From an uncultured Lachnospiraceae bacterium (GTDB lineage Bacteria > Bacillota > Clostridia > Lachnospirales > Lachnospiraceae), in contig ONAD01000014.1 in NCBI GenBank assembly GCA_900315735.1, positions 1 to 64,000 on the forward strand: a stretch of 64,000 bases of DNA. The letters run 5' to 3'. How positions within the stretch are numbered: the first letter of the stretch is position 1; each line of letters begins with the position of its first letter. Shown here one piece after another: positions 17,110-24,216 of this stretch. A program made the translations under genes and the position numbers. Below the pieces are notes generated by a model. The model did not search any database. It saw only the letters and a program-made list of their open reading frames with translations, and had not been told where the DNA came from.

Positions 17110-17319
17110 ATGGATACAGTGTTGATACTTGCCTATACAGCATGGGCTATTTATTCCGGTTATAAGGTTTTGTCAGGTCGTTCCGAGTGGCTTGATAGGA
17201 GGGCACCGCTTAATATAATTGTGAAGATTGTGTTAAGCATAGTCGCTGGTTATGTTATTGCTGCCTTCTACCTTATTTACTTGATTCTCAAGTTCCTGGG
17301 TGTGATGTCCAGAATGTAA
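17110..17319 (+). CDS. Small membrane protein, two helices
   Basis: 69 residues with two predicted membrane spans (about 4-20 and 36-62) separated by a charged loop (SGRSEWLDRRAP). GAGGAGG precedes the start. It stands directly before the hairpin and the TraD-like ATPase gene. A small membrane anchor beside a VirD4-type ATPase is reminiscent of the N-terminal anchor of coupling proteins, here perhaps supplied as a separate subunit. Function unknown. Confidence 0.7.
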   Translation: MDTVLILAYTAWAIYSGYKVLSGRSEWLDRRAPLNIIVKIVLSIVAGYVIAAFYLIYLILKFLGVMSRM

Positions 17320-17331
17320 GAACGTAGAGAC

Positions 17332-17358
17332 GGGTGTTGCGTGGAAACACCAACACCC
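17332..17358 (+). promoter_or_regulatory. Strong intercistronic hairpin
   Basis: GGGTGTTG, bulged C, GTG, loop GAAA, CAC, CAACACCC: a 27-base hairpin with 11 pairs, followed by ATATTTAATTTT. The T tract is weak, so it may be a partial terminator, an RNA-processing site or a 3'-end stabiliser dividing the operon into two halves. Confidence 0.55.
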
Positions 17359-17386
17359 ATATTTAATTTTATAGGAGGGATTCGAT

Positions 17387-18706
17387 ATGGCAGTAGGCAA
17401 GAACGTTATTCAGGGAACAGCTGTTTCTAAGAACGGTCTACCCTCTACTACTGGTACACCTTCTCTCCTGCTGAAAGGCGAGTTCAATGGAAAACCCGCA
17501 TCTTTCGGTTTGGGTGAAGATGTAATCAGCAAGCATATGATGCTTGTTGGCGGAACCGGATGCGGTAAGAGCACATTATTTTATCATATCATTGAACAGC
17601 TGAAGAAAAAAATGACTGCTGATGACGTAATGATTATCTTTGACAGCAAAGGAGATTTTTACTCGAAGTTTTACAGTAAGAAAGATTGTGTCATTGGTAA
17701 CTCGCCTCAATATATTCAGCAGTCGGAGCGATGGAATATCTTCAAAGAGATCCTTGCAGATGGTTGGGATGAGCGACAGGTAATGATGAATGCAACAGAA
17801 ATCTGCAAGGCTCTGTTTGAGGAAAGAACAAAGAACAATTCAAGCAATCCATTTTTCCCTAATGCAGCAAGAGACTTACTAGCTGCTATTCTGGTGACAA
17901 CTATTCGATTAGGCGAAGGAGAAAAACAATTTGTAGTAGAGAATTTCTACAACAACAGAATCAAGGAATTCCTGGACTCTTGTTCAGGACCGGATATTTG
18001 CGACTACCTTGACGGGTTCGGAGATATGCGTTCGGTGATGAGTTACATTGAAGGAGACAGTGCGCAGTCACAGGGCGTATTGGCGGAGATGTTTTCGGTC
18101 GTTCGTGATGTTTTTATGGGTGTTTTCTGCGAAAAGGGCAAATTTTCAATGCGAAATTTTGTGCGCCAAAAAGGTGGTCGTACTTTATTTATTGAATATG
18201 ATCTCTCTATTGGTAGTGTACTCACTCCAGTGTATAAAATGCTTTTTGATTTGGCCTTGAAGGAGGCTTTAGGAAGGACAAAATCGCAGGGAAATGTGTA
18301 CTTTATATGCGATGAGTTTAAGCTCCTGCCAAACCTGCAGCATATAGATGATGGCGTAAACTTCGGGCGAAGCCTTGGAGTAAAAGTTTTCGCCGGACTT
18401 CAGAGTATAGAACAGCTTTATGAAATCTATGGTCAAAGCAGGGGAAAGAATCTCGCAGCGGGATTCTCGTCCATTATCGCATTCAGGGCAAACGATGTTA
18501 CTACAAGAGAATATATATCTAGTTTGCACGGAAAAAATATGGTTCTTGAGCAGTATCGAATGCTCAATAACACAATGGTCGAGGAGAAACGCATAGGATC
18601 AACCGTCGAAGATTGGGATCTGAATAACCTCAAAGTTGGAGAGGCTATAGTGGGTCTCCCATTTGCTCCTCCATTCAGATTTTATTTTGAAATGTATAGA
18701 GGTTAA
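17387..18706 (+). CDS. TraD/VirD4-like DNA-translocase ATPase
   Basis: A 439-residue HerA/FtsK-superfamily ATPase close to the conjugation coupling-protein AAA domain. Walker A GGTGCGKST lies at 55-63, the segment IIFDSKGDFYSKF follows the first strand, Walker B is YFICDEFKLLPNL near residue 305, and the VFAGLQSIEQLYEIYG sensor region follows. No membrane helix is present, unlike true coupling proteins. There is no relaxase or pilus gene nearby, so it is probably a DNA- or protein-translocating motor of the island's own system, perhaps pairing with the degenerate relative at 11484 and the small membrane protein upstream. Confidence 0.87.
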   Translation: MAVGKNVIQGTAVSKNGLPSTTGTPSLLLKGEFNGKPASFGLGEDVISKHMMLVGGTGCGKSTLFYHIIEQLKKKMTADDVMIIFDSKGDFYSKFYSKKDCVIGNSPQYIQQSERWNIFKEILADGWDERQVMMNATEICKALFEERTKNNSSNPFFPNAARDLLAAILVTTIRLGEGEKQFVVENFYNNRIKEFLDSCSGPDICDYLDGFGDMRSVMSYIEGDSAQSQGVLAEMFSVVRDVFMGVFCEKGKFSMRNFVRQKGGRTLFIEYDLSIGSVLTPVYKMLFDLALKEALGRTKSQGNVYFICDEFKLLPNLQHIDDGVNFGRSLGVKVFAGLQSIEQLYEIYGQSRGKNLAAGFSSIIAFRANDVTTREYISSLHGKNMVLEQYRMLNNTMVEEKRIGSTVEDWDLNNLKVGEAIVGLPFAPPFRFYFEMYRG

Positions 18707-18711
18707 ATAGT

Positions 18712-19623
18712 ATGGAAACTTTATCTCAAGAAACAGTAATTCGATTGAAAAGCGGGGAGGCTGTTATAAAAAACGTGGTCTACTCTGCTGGAAAACAAAT
18801 CTATCGTGTTATATACGATGGAACGGATAAAATGCTTGTGTGGATACCAAAGAGTAAGGAAGCAAGTAGTATATATTCAAACACACTAAAACTGGTGCAG
18901 ATGGGTTGTATAGATGAAAGTTATATTTGGCCTGAGGATATCTCTGAGTTGGATGATAGTGGCTTCGGTTATATTGTGCCGATTATTCCGGATGGATTTG
19001 TGCCACACACAGATATTCTTTACTTAAAGTATCGTCCGGACTATAGGGTGATTGTGACAGCCGCAATTCAACTGTGTAAAGCAATCGAATCTCTTAGCCA
19101 AAACGGACTTGTTAAGTACGGTTTCACTTCGTTCTATGTAAACGTTAATGATGGAAGAATTATAATTCCAGATAATGATGAAGCAATTGTACCGTATGGA
19201 ACAAAACTTTCTTGGTTTGATAATCCAAGATACACAGCACCGGAAGTCACTTTGGGAGCCCCTTTGGATTGTTATAGCATGCGTTTCATTCTTGCAAAGT
19301 TGCTATTCCAGTTACTGTTTTTGGCTCATCCATTTGAAGGGGTTAGAAGCTTTGTGCCAATGACTACAAACATGCAAATAAAACTATATGCTGAAGACCC
19401 TGTGTTTATTTTTGACAGAAACGATCAATGCAATATGCCCGATCCGAGTTTACAGAAAAACACAATACTGTTATGGAAGATAACCCCAACCTTTGTGAAA
19501 GAAATATTTTGGAGAGCCTTTGATAAAGAAGCTATTAGACAGCCACTCCATCGACCTACAGAAAAAGACTTTTCTGATGTATTAATAAGATATTTGGTTT
19601 ATTTGAATAAGGTGACAATATGA
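18712..19623 (+). CDS. Pseudokinase, paralog of the kinase at 12818
   Basis: 303 residues, alignable with the upstream kinase across the catalytic lobe (SYIWPEDISELDDSGFGYIV against the kinase's PLDITEWVDGTFGYIM; NPRYTAPEV against KPRYMAPEI; HPFEGVRSF against HPLEGKRYL). The key residues are gone: the Gly loop is missing, the ATP lysine position reads MLVWIPKS, and the catalytic loop reads VKYGFTSFYV without the Asp. Only the DND of the metal loop is kept (IIPDNDEA). It also lacks the zinc ribbon and FHA-like tail. It probably acts as an allosteric or scaffold partner. Its stop overlaps the start of the degenerate vWA gene. Confidence 0.85.
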   Translation: METLSQETVIRLKSGEAVIKNVVYSAGKQIYRVIYDGTDKMLVWIPKSKEASSIYSNTLKLVQMGCIDESYIWPEDISELDDSGFGYIVPIIPDGFVPHTDILYLKYRPDYRVIVTAAIQLCKAIESLSQNGLVKYGFTSFYVNVNDGRIIIPDNDEAIVPYGTKLSWFDNPRYTAPEVTLGAPLDCYSMRFILAKLLFQLLFLAHPFEGVRSFVPMTTNMQIKLYAEDPVFIFDRNDQCNMPDPSLQKNTILLWKITPTFVKEIFWRAFDKEAIRQPLHRPTEKDFSDVLIRYLVYLNKVTI

Positions 19624-21269
19624 CAAGAAAAACAGAAAAACCTGAACTTTTTGCAAGGTGCATGCTCCCTATTATATTTGTGGTAGATACCTCTGGGGCA
19701 ATGAGTGGACAATCTATAAGCGTTCTTAATACATGCTTAGAAGAAACAATACAAAACATAGGTGAAAATAGAAAATTCTGTTGCGATGTGATACCTAAAA
19801 TTGGAATTTTACAAGTTCATACTGGCTCTAGTTGGGTAAATCCTAATGAGCTAGAGTTAGCAGAAAGGCTTGATTACCAGCCACTAGATGCAGCAGGACT
19901 CAGAGATATGGGTTCTGCATTAGTTGAACTTAACGAGAAACTATCACGTAAAGCGTTTCTCGACTTTCCGATAGGAAAGGGTGCACCAATTATCATCTAT
20001 GTTGTATGTGGGCAAATAACAGATGACTGGAGATCCTCACTTTATGGTTCACTATTAAAAAATAAATGGTATCAAAGATCTATTAAATTGGGATTTGCAC
20101 TTGGTGAAGATGCGGATATCGAAGCCCTATCTGAAATTTTGGGCGAATCAGGTGCGATTATCCAAGTATATGAATATGCAGCCTTTAGCAAAGCATTCAC
20201 GGATATAGTAGTAGATACGTTTAACAGATGCAGCATTCACTATACTTATTTTGATAAGGCTAAAAACCCTCGAGATATCATACAGGACGTGATTGATGGA
20301 TTTACTCAGAATGCCGACGACGTAAATGTCATAATGTCACATCCCTCCGTTATCAAAGTTGATTCAGCGGTTGAGGATGATGATCGTGTTCTAAAGAATA
20401 TGATGGCCTATTCCGAAATATGGACAATCCTAAATTTGTTAGAAAATTCATATGCATCACGAGTACCGCAACAGGTAAAAAACTTTTTTGAGGAGGAACG
20501 CCTAAAAGACTACATTCCTCAAATAGATGTAGATAGACCATTGACAGAACAGAATTTGCAAAGAGAAACAATGGTTCTCTTAGCCCTACTTAATGTTAAT
20601 TATTGGTGCGATAGCGAAGAAGAAAGAGAATTTTGGCTTAGGGAAATGGCAAATAATGATAATAGTGAATATGATCCAAATGATATGTCCTGGGATTTGA
20701 GTCATTTATTCGATGAGTCAGAAAAAATATATGATAACAACGATGAGTATCCGACAGAAACCGAAGAAGAAAATCATGTTCTAATACATATGCCAAATGG
20801 TGAATTAACTATATATGTAAACTATCACGACGAAAAAACAATGATTCCGCTAAAGTTTTTTGAATTACATGAAACCATAGATACAAATACAAGCACTGAT
20901 CCAGCTCTTGAAATTTTTCTCTGGAATAGTTGGGGACCTGTGCTTGATGTGAAAAATATTGGTTTGGATGATATTTACTCAAGACAGCGAATTGCACCTG
21001 AATCAACTGCCATTGCAGTTGATGGGTCAAAATTAATTCATAAAATAGATGGTGAAGCTGTATTTCAAATCAATATGATAGGTACAGATACTTATATTAA
21101 AAACATATCCAAAAGTGCTGCTGAGATAATTAGACCCATCCATAAAGGAGAAAAGATATCTGTAGGCCTAGATTCCGCATTGGTTAACAGTGAGGGGGAA
21201 CTTATACTGAGCATAAGCACTCCGGATGGATGGATTTTGGAAGAGTGGGATCCTGATAATGAATGGTGA
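19620..21269 (+). CDS. vWA protein with broken MIDAS and long C-terminal extension
   Basis: 549 residues. The first ~210 are a vWA domain paralogous to the protein at 14134 (FVVDTSGAMSG; LDAAGLRDMGSALVELNEKL against EAGGLTDIGAALKELNSKL). The metal site is damaged: Thr is Arg in AGLRDMG, the distal Asp is Cys in VVCGQITDD, and the third Ser is Ala. The remaining 340 residues hold an acidic helical region and a final beta-rich part (KNISKSAAEIIRPIHKGEKI) that looks FHA-like. It ends EEWDPDNEW. Translation is coupled to the pseudokinase (ATGA overlap), so the kinase-vWA pair was duplicated and the copy inactivated as a unit. Confidence 0.85.
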   Translation: MTRKTEKPELFARCMLPIIFVVDTSGAMSGQSISVLNTCLEETIQNIGENRKFCCDVIPKIGILQVHTGSSWVNPNELELAERLDYQPLDAAGLRDMGSALVELNEKLSRKAFLDFPIGKGAPIIIYVVCGQITDDWRSSLYGSLLKNKWYQRSIKLGFALGEDADIEALSEILGESGAIIQVYEYAAFSKAFTDIVVDTFNRCSIHYTYFDKAKNPRDIIQDVIDGFTQNADDVNVIMSHPSVIKVDSAVEDDDRVLKNMMAYSEIWTILNLLENSYASRVPQQVKNFFEEERLKDYIPQIDVDRPLTEQNLQRETMVLLALLNVNYWCDSEEEREFWLREMANNDNSEYDPNDMSWDLSHLFDESEKIYDNNDEYPTETEEENHVLIHMPNGELTIYVNYHDEKTMIPLKFFELHETIDTNTSTDPALEIFLWNSWGPVLDVKNIGLDDIYSRQRIAPESTAIAVDGSKLIHKIDGEAVFQINMIGTDTYIKNISKSAAEIIRPIHKGEKISVGLDSALVNSEGELILSISTPDGWILEEWDPDNEW

Positions 21270-21304
21270 TAATTTCTCTCAAATTATGCGTTTGGAGGTA
21301 TATT

Positions 21305-21862
21305 ATGGAAAATAATGTTGATATGTCCAATAATGATTATAGTGTTTCAAAACCACTAATAATATCAACGATTATGGGAGATGTAGATATTAAAGAAGAA
21401 CCTGTAATTCTTAAACGTTGCCAAATATGTGCATGTGAGCCTCAGTCGGCATTAGAGGATTGTTTTAAGATAACCAGGAAGGAAAAATTCTCACCGCATT
21501 TAATCGTAGAAAATATGGGTTTTGGTGATGCGGCAGTAGTGAAAACCCTTCAAAAAGGCCAGAATCTAACATTTGAATTAATAGAAAATGTTAATTTTAG
21601 AATATCTGGAAGTGCAAATGTTGAAACAGAAATAAGCCATTATAATACAAAGATTTCTTTTCAGGAAACTAAGTCTGTTTTGAGAATAGGTATTTCCGCA
21701 TACGAGGATTGCAAGGTGTATCTACCCTTCCGCATTGGCGAAAGATATAATTTGAAAGCAGGAGATTGCATTGTACCTAGGTTAAACTGTTCTGAGGGTT
21801 TTGCTATTCTTAGCTGTGTAAGTGACGATTGGTATGATTCAGGCTGGGACGACTGGGAATAA
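21305..21862 (+). CDS. Hypothetical beta-rich protein with Trp/acidic tail
   Basis: 185 residues starting at ATG 21305, which follows TTGGAGG; an earlier in-frame start overlapping the vWA gene has no ribosome site. No family recognised. The middle has alternating hydrophobic strands (HLIVENMGFGDAAVVKTLQK), possibly FHA-like or another beta sandwich. It ends DDWYDSGWDDWE, resembling the C-termini of the two vWA proteins. Located between the degenerate vWA gene and the TNT-like gene. Confidence 0.75.
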   Translation: MENNVDMSNNDYSVSKPLIISTIMGDVDIKEEPVILKRCQICACEPQSALEDCFKITRKEKFSPHLIVENMGFGDAAVVKTLQKGQNLTFELIENVNFRISGSANVETEISHYNTKISFQETKSVLRIGISAYEDCKVYLPFRIGERYNLKAGDCIVPRLNCSEGFAILSCVSDDWYDSGWDDWE

Positions 21863-21901
21863 ATATTAAAAAGCGAAAAAGGTTAATCAGGAGGTCCGCA
21901 T

Positions 21902-22564
21902 ATGTCTCGAAAAAGAACAATTGAAAAGAATATACAGGCAAGCCACGAGGCATCCAAATCAAGCAGATATATGCAGAGTGGTCTATCGGATAAAAGGGCG
22001 AAGCTTAGTTCAAAAAATTTTGACAAGTTGATGGCAGAAAGAGGTCTCTCAAAAGAAGACACTGCGAGTCTCAAAGCATCAAACCAACCAGGTACATCAA
22101 TGGAAGTTCGCCATGCAAAAGCGGGCGAGAAGTTTGTAACAACTCATGGAACCGAACGCAGTTCGGGGGTGTTTGTTTCAGAGAAATCTCTTGGGAATAC
22201 ACCGAGTGAGCGGATAGATAAGGGTGCTCTTCCTCATTCAAATTCGGCTGAATATGAGACAACTGTTGAACTCTCCAGAGATCAAAATCTTGTATATGGG
22301 AAAATTGCCCCGCAAAGCAAGTTCTCAAAAATGGATCCGAATCAGGCACCGCGATCTGGAGGTGGAGAACAGGTTATCACAGATGGTGGTTATAATACCG
22401 GTGCTGTTATCAATAGAGATCCAAAATATCCGGTGCCCGCGAGTTCGGACTTTCAAAAAAGGTCGCAGGCATATAAAAAGAGTCATGCAGTAGAAACATC
22501 GGCAGATGATAGAATGTCAAGACATAACAATGGGAACAACAATACCAGTGGCCAATCCATGTGA
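21902..22564 (+). CDS. TNT-like / polymorphic-toxin-fold protein
   Basis: 220 residues. The stretch at about 70-175 follows the pattern of TNT-type (tuberculosis necrotizing toxin, NAD glycohydrolase) and related C-terminal toxin domains: AGEKFVTTHGTERSSGVFVS, then a KGALPHSNSAEYETTVEL segment, LVYGKIAPQ, and SGGGEQVITDGGY (the GGG-x-Q signature). N-terminal 65 and C-terminal 45 residues are basic, charged and probably disordered. There is no secretion signal, so if active it would act inside the producing cell, as an effector. Assignment rests on motif order only; it may be catalytically inert. Confidence 0.5.
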   Translation: MSRKRTIEKNIQASHEASKSSRYMQSGLSDKRAKLSSKNFDKLMAERGLSKEDTASLKASNQPGTSMEVRHAKAGEKFVTTHGTERSSGVFVSEKSLGNTPSERIDKGALPHSNSAEYETTVELSRDQNLVYGKIAPQSKFSKMDPNQAPRSGGGEQVITDGGYNTGAVINRDPKYPVPASSDFQKRSQAYKKSHAVETSADDRMSRHNNGNNNTSGQSM

Positions 22565-22582
22565 TCAAGGAGATAGAGCAAC

Positions 22583-23842
22583 ATGAAAAAAATAAGATGT
22601 CAAATGTGCGATGGCACATGGATTGTAGAAGATAATGATTTAGAAAAGCAAAGGGTTTGTCCCTGCTGTGCATCTTCAATTCAAGGAAAAGTTGAATTTG
22701 AAACTTACGACTCGCTTGACAAGGCTATATATGGTGCCATTACAAAAATGGGAGATAGTGTGCTCCAGAATCTCCGTCAGTTATCGGGATTTATGATGGA
22801 TACAGCACCGAACTTAAGGAAGGAAATACGTATTTTCAGTAAGACCGTTACAGATGAATATGTATCTTATATAAAAATATTATTTGACCAGGATGTTTGT
22901 GAAGCAGAAACAACTATCCGAAAGCTACGACAACTTTTTATTGAAGAAGAAGGACTGTCTGAATCATGGGCGGATATGATCTGTGAAAGCTTGCACGGCG
23001 CATTGCTTTACAATAAAGGGATTGGGTGTACGAGATTAATCAATGTAGAGATTGGTGATTTTGAACCATCCACGAGGAGTACAGATAGAAGTATTACAGT
23101 AACAGAGCGGCACGTCGAGGATGTAAAAGCAAGTCATAAACCCAAGATTGCGTCTAAGACAAGAAAAAATACTAGCAGTGATAACACAACACCACCAAAT
23201 GTACATTATACAACAACAGGCGATCCGGAGGGTTTGTGTGAGCTAGCGTTAAAATACTACAATGGTGCTCCTGGTTATAAAAAAGATGAAAGAGCGGCCA
23301 TTAAGCTATTTAGACAGTCTGCAAATTATCATCAGTATGTTCCTGCTTATAACTATCTAGGTCGTATTTTTATGAAAAGAAGAGAATCTGATAGTGCTTC
23401 AAAATGGTATCAAAAGTCTGCGGCTGCAAATAATGCGGAAGGACTCTGTATGATGGGCTATTTCTATCAAAAAGGTTATGGAGTGGTTGAGCAAAGTACG
23501 CTATCAGCGATAGGGTGTTATACAAGTGCTGTGGCTACTGGAAATTTTGAACAAATGGTAGATGTTGCAAGAAAATTCCTCAAAGGAGGAGAACTTCCTA
23601 AAGAGGAAAAAATAGCTGTTGATATTCTTGATGCTGCAGCAAAGGCAGGAAGTTCTGATGCACAATATTATCTAGCAAATTGTTACGTAGAGGGAATCGG
23701 TATTGATGCAGATATTGGAAAAGCGATTGATTTGTTGAAAAAAGCTGTTGCCGAGGGACACGCTCATGCCTTAACTGATTTAAGAGTTCTGTATGGGAAA
23801 CTCTCTTTCTCTGAAAGATTAAAATATAATTTAAAAGAGTGA
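22583..23842 (+). CDS. Zinc ribbon-Sel1 repeat protein
   Basis: 419 residues, built like the protein at 8985: zinc ribbon (IRCQMCDGTW ... VCPCCASS), helical domain (AITKMGDSVLQNLRQLSGFM through LSESWADMICESLHGALLY), a basic linker with KTRKNTSSDN, then about five Sel1 repeats (GDPEGLCELALKYYNGAPGY onward). A probable adaptor that recruits partners via the repeats. It ends overlapping or abutting the TerY-C-like gene. Start is set by AAGGAGATAG upstream. Confidence 0.83.
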   Translation: MKKIRCQMCDGTWIVEDNDLEKQRVCPCCASSIQGKVEFETYDSLDKAIYGAITKMGDSVLQNLRQLSGFMMDTAPNLRKEIRIFSKTVTDEYVSYIKILFDQDVCEAETTIRKLRQLFIEEEGLSESWADMICESLHGALLYNKGIGCTRLINVEIGDFEPSTRSTDRSITVTERHVEDVKASHKPKIASKTRKNTSSDNTTPPNVHYTTTGDPEGLCELALKYYNGAPGYKKDERAAIKLFRQSANYHQYVPAYNYLGRIFMKRRESDSASKWYQKSAAANNAEGLCMMGYFYQKGYGVVEQSTLSAIGCYTSAVATGNFEQMVDVARKFLKGGELPKEEKIAVDILDAAAKAGSSDAQYYLANCYVEGIGIDADIGKAIDLLKKAVAEGHAHALTDLRVLYGKLSFSERLKYNLKE

Positions 23843-23847
23843 AAATA

Positions 23848-24201
23848 ATGGAGGCAGCTGTACTACTTGCCAAATGTGGCAAAAGAAATCGAATATACGG
23901 AATAAGGACTCAGAAGATGAGTGACGGGGATTGGTGGCGAACTTGGGCATTTCCAATTGATGAGCACCGAGCAGAAAGTGAAAGATACGATCTTACTGTT
24001 GTTCAGGGAAACCTTTTCTATACCGAGGAATATCCTGGATGCCCGTTCTGTGGCACAAAGAATTTGGTGATGTGTAATAAATGTCATAAGATATCTTGCT
24101 GGAATGGAGAGTCTCGGTTGGAGTGTCCATGGTGTGGAAACGATATGAACAATATTGTTACTGCCACAGCAAAGTTTAATCTATCGGGTGGAGATATTTA
24201 A
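23848..24201 (+). CDS. TerY-C-like zinc-binding protein
   Basis: 117 residues resembling the TerY-C metal-binding domain that is normally fused to the C-terminus of TerY: TWAFPIDEHRAESERY, then a double zinc ribbon YPGCPFCGTK ... CNKCHKISCWNGES ... LECPWCGND with eight cysteines. Here it is encoded alone, while the two vWA proteins of the island lack it. It thus probably supplies the missing TerY domain in trans. ATG 23848 is favoured (AAAGAG nine bases upstream); a GTG at 23839 overlapping the Sel1 stop is an alternative. Confidence 0.65.
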   Translation: MEAAVLLAKCGKRNRIYGIRTQKMSDGDWWRTWAFPIDEHRAESERYDLTVVQGNLFYTEEYPGCPFCGTKNLVMCNKCHKISCWNGESRLECPWCGNDMNNIVTATAKFNLSGGDI

Positions 24202-24216
24202 CAAGGAGGCAAAGGA

